Positions 11,301 to 25,046 of a stretch of 64,000 nucleotides of DNA are shown here, one piece after another. A program made the position numbers and the translations under genes. The stretch is from the NCBI GenBank assembly GCA_025403435.1, contig CM046333.1, positions 30,773,521 through 30,837,520 of the forward strand. The letters run 5' to 3'. The notes beneath the pieces were generated by a model that ran no database searches, was not told the origin of the DNA, and was given only the letters and a program-made list of their open reading frames with translations. How positions within the stretch are numbered: the first letter of the stretch is position 1; the number at the start of each line of letters is the position of its first letter. This stretch comes from Artocarpus heterophyllus. Lineage: Eukaryota > Streptophyta > Magnoliopsida > Rosales > Moraceae.

Positions 11301-12362
11301 TTCTTTATATAGATGATATCCTACTCATGGGAAAGATGTAGGCGTATTATCTAATGTAAAGAAATGGCTTGCCAACCAATTCCAAATGAAAGATCTGGGA
11401 GAGGCAAGTTATGTCCTTGGAATCCAACCCATACGAGATCGCAAGAACAAACTATTGGTGCTGTCTTAGGCATCGTATATTGATAAGGTGCTTATTAGAT
11501 TATCGATGCAAAACTCCAAGAAAGGTAATTTACCTACACGTCATGGAGTTTATCTTTCAGAAGGGCAATGTCCTAAGACACCCCAAGAGGAAGAATACAT
11601 GAGACGGGTACCCTATGCATTGTAGTGGGAAGTCTAATGCAGGCCATGTTGTGTACAAGACTTGACATTTACTATACGGTGGGTATAGTCAATCGGTATC
11701 AGTCCAACCCAGGATTAGATCATTGGGTAGTGGTTAAACATATTCTCAAGTATCTCAGAAGAACGAGAAACTATATGCTGGTATATTCTGGTGAGAATTT
11801 GATTCCTACTGGATACATTGATTCTGATTTTCAATCAGACAAAGACACACGTAAATCTACATCTGGATACGTGTTTACTTTTGGTGGTGAAGGAATAGTT
11901 TGGAGAAGCATCAAACAATCTTGTATTGCTGATTCAACTATGGAAGATAAATATGTGGCTACTTATGAAGCAACTAAGGATGCTGTTTGGCTCTGTAAGT
12001 TCTTAAATGTTTTGAAAGTCGTTCCAGGCATGGATAAACCACTCACACTATATTGTGATAATAGTGATGCAGTGGCAAATTCAAAAGAACCTAGAAGCCA
12101 CAAAAGAGGAAAGCATATAGAGCAAAAATATCATTTGATTAGAGAAATAGTACATCGAGGCGAAGTAGAAGTTGTGAAGATAGTGTCAGATAAAAACCTT
12201 GCTGACTCATTTACTAAGATGTTACCTGCAAAGAGCTTCGAGGGACACTTGGAAGGCTTGGGTCATAGAGACATGTCTCACCTGCTTTACGGTAAGTGGG
12301 AGATTGTTGGGTTTGGTGCCTTAAAAGTTGTGACATTATACCTATTATTAATAAATAAATAA
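8338..12362 (+). pseudogene. copia 1 gag-pol polyprotein (broken)
   Basis: The ATG at 8338 (MSNLIIAILSNEKL) is conserved in all three copies. Order of domains: UBN2-type gag (to ~9060), zinc knuckle near 9110, protease motif WVIDSGATNHVC near 9246, integrase (~9640-10280, including HSDICGP and FIDDYSRYGY), reverse transcriptase (~10750-11450, YGLKQGSRSWNLRF and VLYIDDILLMG), RNase H (~11625-12290). A frameshift follows 'CENYKF' and many stops occur. The zinc knuckle has lost two cysteines (Gly and Tyr in their place) and has a stop at its Trp. The usual terminal stop after 'DMSHLL' is changed to Tyr, so the RNase H frame runs on into the LTR to 12362. It is non-functional. Confidence 0.9.
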
Positions 12363-14455
12363 AGTGACATTTATAATTATTTTAGTTGCTTATATGTATT
12401 ATGAATACATTTATAAACATTAAGAAAATTTCATGATTATTTATGTGACTATAAATTTAGCATATAAGTGTTATATGCTTAGGGATAAAATTTATAAATA
12501 ATAATCTAAATAGCCTATAATAATTAATTAAAGTTTGAGATTTTTAATTAAATATTACAAGTACAGTCCAATCTCATTTAGAATGAAATAGTCTTATCTG
12601 AGCTATTAATGTAGAGACATTGGATTGGAGGTACTTAATATAATGAGATTATATAGCACTAGAACAGATAAATTATGAATCTCTAATAATCATCCATTAT
12701 AAATAGAGTATTCAAATTTATCACTATGATGATCATATATTTGTCAGTCTTAATCTTGAGTATTTATTAGACTCCTATTTATGATATTATATTTTTTGAC
12801 TTGCATGGTAAGATTTTTCTAAATACAAATCATAACTTAGCATCTTAAAAACATAATGTAATAAATGGTTGGGAATAATATTATGCAAATATGGAATCCA
12901 CTCCTTCCTTATGGAAGTTAGAAAAATAGTTCTCTTGAGTGATAATTCAAGGTTTGAACAGTAAAGCGCTCGTTTATAGTAAGATTATGAATTAACTGTT
13001 CATTAAAAAATTAATGGATCTCAAGGATAAAGATATAATAAGAGAAGTAAATAGAAATTGAACCTGGCTTTTATTGATGGAGGACTGACTTATATGTAAT
13101 GATTATATCAATGGACTACTCACTAATTTTCTTTGGGTAATTTTACTATAATCTCAAGAGTTTAGTTTCAGGTTTTTAGTAGAGGAACACTGAAACTAAT
13201 AAATTTGCACATTAATTAAAGAGTTTGATTAATTATCAAATTTATTAGGGCTTGGATTATAGCTCCATAAGTCCCCAATACTACCTCTATAACATTATAT
13301 TGGATTTAATTCATAAAATGAATTATACATAATTAATTTGAAATTATTAATTCCAAATTAATTACTTCACACTTGAATTATTAATGTGATGCAAAAAAAT
13401 ATTCTCTGTAACACATAATGTGATAAATGTTGTCACAATTTAACTGAGCATTAGTTAATTAATTAGTTGATTATATTTAACTAATGAGATTAGTTAAATA
13501 TGGTTTTTAAATTAATTAATTAATAATATTTGGATAATAAGATTGCTTGTATATAATTTTAATTTTGTGTATAATACATATGTGGTCGGACTTTTTTGTC
13601 TTTTTCTATTTGGACATAAAATTAAATGATTAATTGATTAATTTGAAAAATCTAATTTTAAATAAATGTGATTTATTTTTTGATTTTAAATATATATATG
13701 TTTTAAACCAAATCTTATATATATATATAAGATTTTATTATATATTAATATATATATATATATATATATTACTTTTTAAATTCTTTTATGTTTTAAACGT
13801 TTACGTAAACGTTTATATATTATATATATTATTAAAAGTGATTCGGTTTTAAAAAAAATAAACGTAAGTTTACGTTTATGAAAACAATTATATATATATA
13901 TATATATCTAAATAAAAGTTTAAAGAATCTTTTTGGTGATTCATTTTTAGAATAACAAAAGGATAAGGAATGTAGACTATATCCCTTCCCATATATTTGA
14001 TATGGTGGTTATTTTAAATTTAAAATTAATTGAAAAATAACTGATTGCTCAGATATAAAAAGGTAGAGATAACAGTTGTCTCAAATAGATCTATCATTCA
14101 CGTAACTTTTACTGAATACTCATAGAGAAAAACTAAGAGTTCTTCTCTGAAAAAAATGTCTATTATCTCACGTGTTGAATACATAACAGATTCAAAAAAG
14201 TGTGAGGTTAATTTATTCTTACAATTTGACGCCTACTTATCTTTCTATTAGTGTGGAGGCCTGACTTAGAAGATCGTAGTGTCAAAGAGGAAAGCTAGGA
14301 TACCCTGATAGTCTTCAAAAGGTTGGTAAAAATTTTCAAAGCTTTCTATTATTAATTAAAATTATATAACTATTTTTTATGAACAAAATTTTCAGAAAAT
14401 TTTTGTTTGGCAATGATTCGTTGCTTCCGCTGCGTTTCGTATTTTTTTTCCAGCA
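12305..14455 (+). repeat. 3' LTR of copia 1
   Basis: It starts TGTTGGGTTTG directly after the purine-rich AAGTGGGAGAT and ends TTCCAGCA, one base different from the 5' LTR end. A TATA box is at 14054-14061. It carries the 'type B' block ACTACCTCTATAACATTATAT near 13280, unlike its own 5' LTR. Confidence 0.88.
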
Positions 14456-16510
14456 ACATCGTCCGAAGGATTGATGGATAAATTATGTTATAGGGCATCG
14501 TTGTTTTCTTCCTATGGATAAACAGTAGCGCAGGAGCGAAATAGAAAAGTTGAATTGCATGGACCGCCAAAAGTTTGAACTGGTGAGGAGATTCTAAAAC
14601 AGTTGGGACATGTGCTGCCCAGAACTCCAGGGAAGCATAAGAAGTTTGACAAAGAAAGAAAGGGGCAACATGAGCCAGTTGAACTAAATTGGATGATGAA
14701 AAGTATTTTTTTCGAGCTCAAGTATTGGTCAAACTTGTTGCTGAGACATAATTTAATATATGCATATCGAAAAAAAACATTTGTGATAATGTTGTTGGCA
14801 CCTTATTAAGCATCGAGGGGAAGACAAAAGATACTGATGAGGCTCGACTTACCTAGCAAATATGAAAGTGAGGAAGGAATTGCATCCCCGTGAGGTAAGG
14901 AAGGAGATCGTTGGGTTAAACCTCCAGCTGCATTTACACTAAGTCCAGTTCAACGCAAGTAATTTTGTGGGATTTTAAAATCTGTCAAGTCTCCTGATGG
15001 TTATGTGGTAAACATTTACAAAATGTGAGTGAGGCAGATGGAAGGGTACATGGATCAAAGTCACATGATTGTCATGTTCTATTGCAACGGTTGTTGTTCC
15101 TGGCAGCAATACAACCTTTCTTACCAGAAGATATATGCGGCGCAATAATGGAGTTATCCTTATTCTTCCAACAGATTTGCTCAAAAACTCTTTCATGTTT
15201 CTGATTTAGAGAAGCTCGAGAAGGATATTTTCACTCTTTTTTGTAAGCTTAAAAGAATTTACCCGCCAGTTTTTTGATGTAATGATTCATTTGGCTTTGC
15301 ATTTGCCTCCTGAAGCTATTCTTGCTGGGCCCGCGCACGGTAGATGGATGTACCCAATCGAGCGGACTCTTGAGAGGTTTAAACAATATGTGAGAAATCA
15401 AGCCCGTCCGGAAGGATCTATTGCAAAAGCATACATTGTGAATGAGGCTTTGACCTTTTGTTCCATGTACGTTAGTGATATTGAGACAAAGTTCAACAGG
15501 ACACTTAGAAAAGATAATAAGCATGGAAATGGAACAGTTCACCAATTGTCAGTGTTTCGGAACTGCGGTCGTCCAATTGGAAAAAAAAGAAAAGCCTGAA
15601 ATATTGCAAAGAGCACACTCGTGTATTTTAAACACTTGTACAGAGATACAAAAATATCTAGAGTAAGTAACCTCCCTTACCAACACTATTTATTTAATAC
15701 ATTTTTTCTTGAGTATTAAAATTTAATTGTTGTTCAATTTTTACTTCTTGTTTACACATGGAAGAGTTGACGACGTCAGAGTCATACACAGAAACACAAT
15801 TACAAAAATTGCAAGTTTCCCAATTTGCTGGATATGGTTTAGCAACCATGCAAGTGTTATTGTAACAAAGTTGTATATATTTATACTAACTATTCCTCTC
15901 AAAATTTTGATTGACAAAATTTCTTTCAAAAAAGATACTGAACTTACATGCCAATGGAGATCCTGAAATCACCCCTGATTTATATGCATTAGAATGTGGG
16001 CCAGATCACCAAATTAATTCAGATAGGGGGCACATTGTAAATGGAGTAACATTTTTGACTAAACGTCGTGATGATAAAAGATGACTTTGAATTTTTTGGG
16101 TTATTCGAAGAGGTGACTGAGCTGTGCTACGCGGCAGGATTTAAGGCGATTTTTTTCAAGTGCATGTGGTTTAACAAGAAGGAAAAATAAAGACGTATAA
16201 TAACATAACGTGTTTTTGTCGAAGGTAGTTGGCATGCAGATGATCCATTCATCCTATCCTCACAGGCACAAGAAGTTTATTATCTTTCAAATCAGACAAA
16301 TGGACAGAATTGGAAAATTGTTCAAAAGGCTAATCATCCCCACTTGTGGGATTTTGCAGATATTCCCATAGCTGTAGATAAGGATGCTGTCTTGCAAGAA
16401 AAAATTTCATCGATAGTCCAAACCTCAGTTGACACTAATTCATTCGAGATATATAGTTTAGATCAGGCTGATGTAGATCCACAAGTAGTTTATGTAAGTA
16501 ACATGGAAGT
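14456..16510 (+). pseudogene. CACTA-1 transposase fragment 2 (TNP2 end, DUF4218, DUF4216)
   Basis: It resumes the transposase frame at the copia 1 target duplication (SSEG...). Recognisable peptides follow: HIEKNICDNVVGTLL with 'IEGKTKDTDEARLDL' (TNP2 end), 'DVMIHLALHLPPEAILAG' and 'RWMYPIERTLERFKQYVRN' with ARPEGSIAKAYIVNEALTF (DUF4218), then ITPDLYALECGPDHQIN, 'FKAIFFKCMWFN' and 'QAQEVYYLSNQTNGQNW' (DUF4216). A likely intron starts at a GTAAGT donor at 15663 and ends near 15755, where the acceptor AG looks lost. Many stops and frameshifts. It ends where GAAGT (16506-16510) meets the copia 2/3 complex; the frame appears to continue at 32660. Confidence 0.85.
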
Positions 16511-17799
16511 TCGTGGCGCTACAAACGAGAACGATTTTCTAGATGATAAAGCATTGGATCTTTTGGCCCAGTTGAGAACTATAGGCCTATCAAATTTCGA
16601 AAGTTATCCAACAGATTGTTGTACAATAAACCATCTGATAAATACTGCAAAATTGGAGCAGGGAATTATGTATAAATTACAAGAAGACCCCTATAATTTT
16701 TTTTCCCTTTTATTTTTATGAGTTGTAATTTAATTATCCAAAAGGACCCCATCAAAAATTCATTATTTATTTTCATGTGATGATTGTGATAAAATGTTTA
16801 TCCATTATAACATGTCATCTTGAAAAGTGCCCACTTATAGTTATTGTAACATGACATGCATACACTTACATATTATTTTTTTTATAAAGGAGTTTATAAA
16901 ATGATTTAATATGTGTTAGAATTAATTTAATGAGATTAAATTAATTGGGTTGGTTTTATTGAATCTTAATTTATTAATCAACCGAATAATGTGAATTTAG
17001 TTTTAATAGTTAAGATTTGGTAAAATTCACATTAATTCTAAGTTATCTAATTTTAAATTGTTTAATATTCGATAACTTAGACAATTCATAATAAATTTAG
17101 ATTTTTAGAAAATCTAGTAATTTATTTAAGTGTAAATAGAATGGGATTCTATTAACACATACTATAATTTAGTAATTAAAAATTGTTTTTATCTACTAGA
17201 ATTATGAAACATATGATGTTTTATAAAATAAAACACATCTTTTAAAATAATGAGTGGGAGAAGGTAATATGACAATATAACCTGCGGTCTCTACTATTAG
17301 CACAGTACCATAAGATTTAGGTGGCGCCTCACGATGCTTTGATTTCGTCCTCCCTATGGAGGGTGTCCATGTAAATCAATATCACGGTTGGCTTCCTTGA
17401 GATAGGATTTTATAATGTATTTCAAAATTGACCTACCCTACGGCGGCAATTTTGAGTTAAGTTGTTAAAATCTAAAATAGTGGGTTACACTCATAAAGAC
17501 AAAAGTAAATTGTTAATTATATCTTGACCAAAATAAACGGTTATTAATAAATATAGAGAATATGAGATATTTTGAATATATTTATTAATTGAGAACGTCT
17601 CAATTCAATTCATAAATAATTTGATCTACCCTACGGTAGCACTTTATTTATTAAAATTGAATAATCGTGGAATTAGTAAAATATTTTTTGTGTGTTTTTC
17701 ATATGCATCATGCATCACGTTTACTATTCCAAGACATATATTTATGATGTTTCTACAACCATTTAATTTATGTCATTTTATTTTTTTATTACAGCAACA
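16511..17799 (+). other. Leader of copia 2 with coding-like block
   Basis: It opens with about 190 bp that read through in frame from the CACTA-1 fragment (ALDLLAQLRTIGLSNFESY, then CCTINHLINTAKLEQ), a block also present in copia 1 and copia 3. The remaining ~1.1 kb is AT-rich and shared with the other two leaders, including the motif CCTACCCTACGGCGGCA at 17432-17447 and a diverged copy at 17626-17641. Confidence 0.6.
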
Positions 17800-20700
17800 A
17801 TGTCAAATCCAATCATCGCTATTCTCTCAAATGAAAAATTAACCAGAGATAATTTTGTCAAGTGGAAGAGTAACATGAACATTGCAATAATTTACGAAAG
17901 TTACAAGTTTGTTCGACGAAGGAATGTCCTCTAGAGCTTGTTGCCGATGCTCCTAGTAATGTACGAGAAGTATATGATCATTGGATTGAGGCAAACAACA
18001 AGGCCCGCTGTTTTCTTTTGGCTAGCATGTCTGACGTGCTTAGGATGAAGCACGAAAGCATGGAGACCGCTTATGAGATAATGCAGTCTCTACAAGACAT
18101 GTTTGGCAAACCTTCTAAAAAGGCACACCATGAAGCCGTTAAGGCGGTAATGAATGCCAAAATGAAGGCAGGGATATCAGTCATAGAACATGTTCTCAAC
18201 ATGGTTAACTATCTCCATGAGGCCGAGGTGAATGGGGCAGTGATAGATGAAGCCACACAGGTGGGGATGATTTTGGAAACCCTCTCTCATGTGTTCCTTC
18301 AGTTCAAAAGCAACTATTTCATGAACAAGCTAAAATATAACATGACTAAGTTGCTTAATGAGCTTTAAACCTTCGAGTCTAGTTTGAAAGAAAAGACTAA
18401 AGAAGCTGAGGCAAATGTTCCAGAAGCCTAACCCTCCTCTTCTACTTAAAAGAATAAGAATAGGAAGAGGACTGAAGGAAGTAGTAAGTCTAAAAATGAA
18501 GGGAAACCTAAGAAGAACAAAAGCAACAACAACAAAAAGAGCTCAAACGAAAAGAAGCCTAAAGGAAAATGTTTCCACTGCGGCGTAGTTGAGCATTGGA
18601 AGAGAAACTACAAAAAGTATCTTCAGGAGCTCAAAGAAAAGAAGAACAACGGTATATTAGATTTACTCATTTTAGAAGCTTGTTTAGTTGAAGATGATAC
18701 TTCACCTTTGATAATTGATTCAGGGCCAATTAACCATGTTTGTTCTTCTTTACAGATGCTTAGTTCTTCAAGGGAGCTTACACAGGGAACAAACGATGAG
18801 AGTGGGAACGGGAGAGGTTGTTTCGGCAAAAGCAGGGGGAGTGGTTAAACTTTATTTTAGAAATAATTTTTTAATTTTGGACAATGTTTATTACATTCCT
18901 TGTTTTTGTAGAAATTTGATTTCTATTTCCAGCCTATTTGAACAAATGTTCAATGTTTATATTAATAATTATTATGTTAATATTTCTAGAAATGGTTTGA
19001 ATATTTGTTCTGTGCATCTAGAAAATAGGCCTTACACTTTAAGGCCCAACAAGAAATCACTGCTCAATACCGAAATGTTCAAAGTTGAACAACCAAAACC
19101 CAAGAAGCAAAAGATTTCTTTGAATAATGAAACATATCTATGGCACCTTAGATTAGGTCATATTAACCTTGATAGAATTAACAGACTAATAAAGGATGGT
19201 CCTTTATAAGAAATAAAAGTTAGTTCTCTATCAGTTTGTGAATCTTGTCTTGAAGGTAAAATGACTAAAAGGCCTTTCTTTGGAAAAGGCGAAAGGGCCA
19301 AAGAACCACTTAAGTTGATACATTCGGACATCTGCGGTCCATTTAATGTGCAAGCACGTGGTGGTTACGAATATTTCATCACATCTATTGATGATTATTC
19401 AAGGTATGGATACATGTACCTAATGCAAAGGAAATCTGAAACTTTTGGAAAGTTCAAAGATCTAAGCGGAAGCCAAAAAGCAATTAGGAAAGACGGTGAA
19501 GAGTCTTCGATCTGATCGAGGAGGGGAATACCTTGATACTTAATTCAAGGACTATTTGATAGAACATGGTATTTTATCACAACTCACTGCACCTGGAACA
19601 CCACAACAAAATGGTGTTGCAGAGAGAAGAAATCGAATGTTGCTTGATACGGTGAGATCCATGCTCAGCTACTCATCATTACCCACTTCATTTTGGGGAT
19701 ATGCACTACAAATTGCAGTATATCTTCTAAACATAGTTCCATCTAAGTCTATTTCAAAAACACCTTTAGAGTTATAGAATAGTCGCAAACCTAGCATATG
19801 ACATATCCATATATGGGGGTGTCCAGCACATGTGCTAAAAGGAAAGACCAGGAAGCTGGAACCACGTTTTGAAGTATGCTTATTTGTGGGATACCCAAAG
19901 GGAATGAGGGGAGGTTTGTTTTATAGTCCACAGGAAAAGAAGGTATTTGTATCGACAAATGCCATTTTTCTCGAGAATGATTATATAACAAACTATAAAC
20001 CTCGTAGCAAAGTTGTACTGGAAGAGTTACTTTATGATCAGATCAGACCACAACCGACAACTGTTGTCGAAGGACAAAATAAGGAGATCACATCTCCTGA
20101 TCAAAATGTCATACCATCTCGACATAGTGGGAGGGTTGTGAGACCACCTGCTCGCTACAGGGTTCTTGGAGAAGCAAATGTTGCTATCTCTGATAATGGT
20201 GAGGATGATCCATTGACATATCATGATGCAATGGAAGATTCTGAGAAGGAAAAATGACTGAAAGCTATGAATCTTGAAATGGAGTCAATGTACTCCAATT
20301 CAGTTTCGGAACTTGTAGACCTACCTGAAGGGATAAAACCCATAGGGTGCAAATAGATTTACAAGAAGAAAAGAGAAGTGGATGGGAAAGTTGAGACTTT
20401 CAAAGCTAGACTTATGGCAAAGGGTTATACCCAAAAAGAGGGAGTTGACAATGAGGAAACTTTCTCGCCTGTAGCTATGCTTAAATCCATTCGGATTCTT
20501 TTATCCATTGCTGCCTGTCTTGATTATAAGATATGACAAATGGATGTCAAGACTGCCTTTTTGAATGGCTATCTTGAGGAAAGCATCTATATGGTGCAAC
20601 CAGAAGGGTTTGTAGTCAAGGTCAAGAGCAAAAAGTTTGCAAGTTGCAGAGGTCCATCTATGGACTTAAGCAAGCTTCAAGATCTTGGGATTTGAGATTT

Positions 20701-21783
20701 GATGAAGCGATAAAATCTTATGGTTTCGATCAAAATATTGATGAACCTTGTGTCTACAAGCACATCAAAGATAAGAAGGTGGTCTTCTTGGTTCTTTATG
20801 TAGATGATATCCTACTCATTGGGAATGATGTAGGCGTATTATCTAATGTAAAGAAATGGCTCGCCAGCCATTTCCAAATGAAAAATTTAGGAGAGGCAAG
20901 TTATGTTCTTAGAATCCAACTCATAAGAGATCGCAAGAACAAATTGTTGGCGTTGTCTCAGGCATCATATATCGATAAGGTGCTTATAAGATTTTCGATG
21001 CAAAACTCCAAGAAAGGTAATTTACCTACACGTCATGGAGTTTATCTTTCAAAAGAGCAGTGTCCTAATACACCTCAAGAGGAAGAAAACATGAGACGGG
21101 TACCCTATGCATCTGCAGTGGGAAGTCTAATCTATGCCATGTTGTGTACAAGACCTGACATTTGCTATGCGGTGGGTATAGTCAGTCGGTATCAATCTAA
21201 CCTAGGATTAGATCATTGGGTAGCGGTTAAAAATATTCTCAAGTATCTTAGGAGAACGAGAAACTATATGCTAGTATATTCTAGTGAGAATTTGATTCCC
21301 ATTGGATACACTGATTCTGATTTTCAATTAGAAAAAGACACACGTAAATCAACGTCTAGATCAGTGTTTACTTTTGGTGGTGGAGCCATAGTTTGGAGAA
21401 GCATCAAACAATCTTGTATTGCTGATTCAACTATGGAAGCTGAATATGTGGTTGCTTGTGAAGCAGCTAAAGAAGGTATTTGGCTCCGTAAGTTCTTAAA
21501 TGATTTGGAAGTAGTTCCAAGCATGGATAAACCACTTACACTGTATTGTGATAACAGTGGTGCAGTGGCAAATTCAAGAGAACCTAGAAGCCACAAAAGA
21601 GGAAAGCATAAAGAGAGAAAATATCATTTGATCAGAGAGATAGTACATCGAGGCGATGTAGAAGTTGTAAAGATAGCGTCAGAAAACAACCTTACTGACC
21701 CTTTCACTAAGACGTTACTTGCAAAGAGCTTTGAGGGACACTTGGAAGGCTTAGGTCTTAGAGACATGTCTCACTTGCTTTAG
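17800..21783 (+). pseudogene. copia 2 gag-pol polyprotein (broken)
   Basis: Gag starts at the conserved ATG 17800, shifts frame near 17910 and is readable at 18018-18368. The zinc knuckle (near 18570, CFHCGVVEHWKRNY) has Tyr for its last Cys. The protease motif is altered (IIDSGPINHVC for the usual DSGAT). Integrase pieces at 18715-19777 include [17 protein letters not shown] and [10 protein letters not shown] and RNase H are nearly intact over 20644-21783, with VLYVDDILLIGND, STMEAEYV and the normal stop after DMSHLL. Several in-frame stops and a few frameshifts remain. The 379-codon tail is the longest undamaged copia frame here. Confidence 0.9.
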
Positions 21784-21797
21784 GGCAAGTGGGAGAT

Positions 21798-23019
21798 TGT
21801 TGGGTTTAGTGCCCTAGAAGCTGTGACATTGTACATATTGTTAATAAATAAATAAAGTGACAATTATAATTATTTTGGTTGCTTATATGTGTTATGAATA
21901 CAATTATAAACATCGAGAAAATTCCATGATTATTAATGTGACTATAAATTTAGCATATAAGTGTTATTTGCTTAGGGATAAAATTTATACATAATAATCT
22001 AAATAGTCCGTAATAATTAATTAAAGTTTGGGATCTTTAATTAAATATTTCAAGTACGGTCCAATCTCATTTAAAATGAAATAGTCATTATCTAGGCTGT
22101 TAATGTAGAGACATTGGATTGGAGGTACTTTGTATAATGAGATTATATAGGACTAGACCAGATAAATTATGAATCTCTAATAATCGTTCGTTAAAATAGA
22201 GTATTCAAATTTATCACTATGATGATCATATATTTGACAGTCTTAATCCTGAGTATTTATTAGACTCGTATTTATGACATTGTGTTTTTTGACTTGCATT
22301 GTAAGATTTGTCTAAGCACAGATCATAACTTAGCATCTTAAAAACATAATGTAATAAATGGCTGGGAATAATATTATACAGATAAGGAATCCATTCCATC
22401 CCTATGGAAGTTAGAAAAATAGTTCTCTTGAGTGATAATTCAAGGTTTGAATAGTAGAGCGCTCGTTTATAATAAGATTATGAATTAACTATTCATTAGA
22501 GGATTATTGTAACTCAAACATAAAGATGTAATAAGAGAGGTGAACGGAAATTGAACCTAGCTCTTATTATGAACAATTTATGGAGGACTGACTTATATGT
22601 AATGATTATATCAGTGGACTACTCGCTAATTTTCTTTGAGTAATTTTACTATAATCTCAAGAGTTCGGTTTCACATTTTTAGTAGAGTAACATTGACACT
22701 AATAAATTTGGCACATTAATTAAAGAGTTTGATTAATTGTCAAATTTATTAGAGCTTGGGTTATAGGTCCATAGGTCCCTAATACCACCTCTGTAACACT
22801 ATATTAGATTTATGCATAGAATGAATTATACATATTTAGTTTAGAATTATTGAATTCTAAATTAATTATTTCACACTTGAATTATTATTGTTACATAGAA
22901 AAATGTTCTCGATGAAATATAATATAATGTGATAAATGTTGTCACATTTAACTGAGCATTAGTTAATTAATTGATTGATTATTTTTTAAAATCTATTCTT
23001 AAATAAATGTGATTTATTT
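21798..23019 (+). repeat. Truncated 3' LTR of copia 2
   Basis: It opens TGTTGGGTTTAGTGCC after GGGCAAGTGGGAGAT and is interrupted after about 1.2 kb at GATTTATTTT, before the TATA box and U5. It pairs as an inverted repeat with 23811-25032. It carries the type B block (ACCACCTCTGTAACACTATA) identical to that in the copia 3 3' LTR. Confidence 0.88.
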
Positions 23020-25032
23020 TGGTTGGAATTAAAATATGAAACGCAGTGGAAGGAACTGATCGTTGACAAACAAAAATTTTTTGAAAACTTTGTTCATCGG
23101 GAATAGATATATAATTTTAATTATGGAAAGCTTCAGGTAATTTTGCAAACCTTGTTGAAGACTATCAGGGTATCCTAGCTTTTCTCTTTGACACCATGAT
23201 CTTCTAATCCAAGCCTCCACACCAATGGAAAGACGAGTGGGCGTCAAACTGTAAGAATAAATTTTTCTCACACTTTTTAGAATCTACTATGTACTCAACA
23301 CATGAGATAGCAGACTTTTTTTTTTCAGAGAAGAACTCTCAGTTTTTCTCTCTGGATGTTTACAAAAGTTACGTGAATAAAAAACTCCTGATATAACTAT
23401 TATCTCACCCTTTTTATATCTGAGCCATTAGTAATTTTTCAATTGATTTCTAATTTAAAATAACCACCATATCACATATATAGGGAAAGTATATATTTTA
23501 CATAATTATAACCTTTTTACTTTCCCCTTCTTCTTTTTTTTTCTTTCTTTCTCTTTCCTGATTCACATGAAGTAATTCCTTATATATATATATATTTATG
23601 TGTATATATATATATATAAATAAAGTCAAACATGAAATACGTTTCACATTTCCTTTTTTTTTATTAACGAATTAGCAACTAATTCGTTTCTTTTATATAT
23701 ATATTATACATATATATATATAAGTAAAAAAAACGTAAAAGTTTCTTCATATTATAATATATATATATATATATTAATATATTATAAAATCTTATATATA
23801 AATAAGATTTGGTTCAAAGCACATTTATTTAAGAATAGATTTTAAAAAACAATCAATCAATTAAATAACTAATGCTTAGTTAAATGTGACAACATTTATC
23901 ACATTACATTATGTGTCATAAAGAACATTTTTCTGTGTAACATTAATAATTCAAGTGTGAAATAATTAATTTAGAATTCAATAATTCTGAACTAAATATG
24001 TATAATTCATTCTATGCATAAATCTAATATAGTGTTACAGAGGTGGTATTAGGGACCTATGGACCTATAACCCAAGCTCTAATAAATTTGACAATTAATC
24101 AAACTCTTTAATTAATGTGCCAAATTTATTAGTGTCAATGTTACTCTACTAAAAATCTGAAACCGAACTCTTGAGATTATAGTAAAATTACTCAAAGAAA
24201 ATTAGCGAGTAGTCCATTGATATAATCATTACATATAAGTCAGTCCTCCATAAATAGTTCATAATAAGAGCTAGGTTCAATTTCCGTTCACCTCTCTTAT
24301 TACATCTTTATCCTTGAGTTCCAATAATCCTCTAATGGACAGTTGATTCATAATCTTATTATGAACGAGCGCTCTACTGTTCAAACCTTAAATTATCACT
24401 CAAGAGAACTATTTTTCTAACTTCCATAGGGAAGGAATGGATTCCTTATCTGTACAATATTATTCCCAGCCATTTATTACATTATGTTTCCAAGATGCTA
24501 AGTTATGATCTGTGCTTAGACAAATCTTACCATGCAAGTCAAAAAACATATGTCATAAATAAGAGTCTAATAAATACTCAGGATTAAGACTGTCAAATAT
24601 ATAATCATCATAGTGATAAATTTAAATACTCTATTTTAACGAACGATTATTAGAGATTCATAATTTATCTGGTCTAGTCCTATATAATCTCATTATACAA
24701 AGTACCTCCAATCCAATGTCTCTACATTAACAGCCTAGATAATGACTATTTCATTTTAAATGAGATTGGACCGTACTTATAATATTTAATTAAAGATCCC
24801 AAACTTTAATTAATTATTACGGATTATTTAGATTATTATCTATAAATTTTATCCCTAAGCATATAACACTTATATGCTAAATTTATAGTCACATAAATAA
24901 TCATAGAATTTTCTAGATGTTTATAAATGTATTCATAACACATATAAGCAACCAAAATAATTATAAATGCCACTTTATTCATTTATTAACAATATATACA
25001 ATGTCACAGCTTTTAGGGCACTAAACCCAACA
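23020..25032 (-). repeat. 3' LTR of copia 3
   Basis: Minus-strand start is TGTTGGGTTTAGTGCCC at 25032; the end abuts copia 2 at about 23020. The TATA box (minus) is at 23411-23418. It lacks a short AT-rich segment that the 5' LTR has near 31400-31445, and carries the type B block shared with copia 2. Confidence 0.88.
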
Positions 25033-25046
25033 ATCTCCCACTTGCC

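Larger units (their letters stand above)
4084..14455 (+). mobile_element. Complete Ty1/copia retrotransposon, copia 1 (about 10.4 kb)
   Basis: Two LTRs of about 2.1 kb (4084-6221, 12305-14455) flank a primer binding site, a long leader and a decayed gag-PR-INT-RT-RNaseH region in copia order. Flanking five-base duplications are ACATT (4079-4083) and ACATC (14456-14460), one mismatch. Removing the element rejoins CACTA-1 transposase coding sequence in frame, which independently supports the boundaries. The two LTRs differ at many positions and by short indels, so the insertion is not recent. Compared with copia 3, its leader is about 500 bp longer, partly because of a MITE-like insert at 6607-6780. 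Confidence 0.92.
16511..23019 (+). mobile_element. 5'-truncated Ty1/copia element, copia 2
   Basis: It is the same family as copia 1 and closest to copia 3. It lacks a 5' LTR, a primer site and about 280 bp of leader. It begins inside the leader (TCGTGGCGCTAC...) directly after a GAAGT repeat, and its 3' LTR stops mid-way at GATTTATTTT where the end of the copia 3 LTR begins. It forms the left arm of a large inverted repeat whose right arm is about 23811-30316. Confidence 0.85.
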
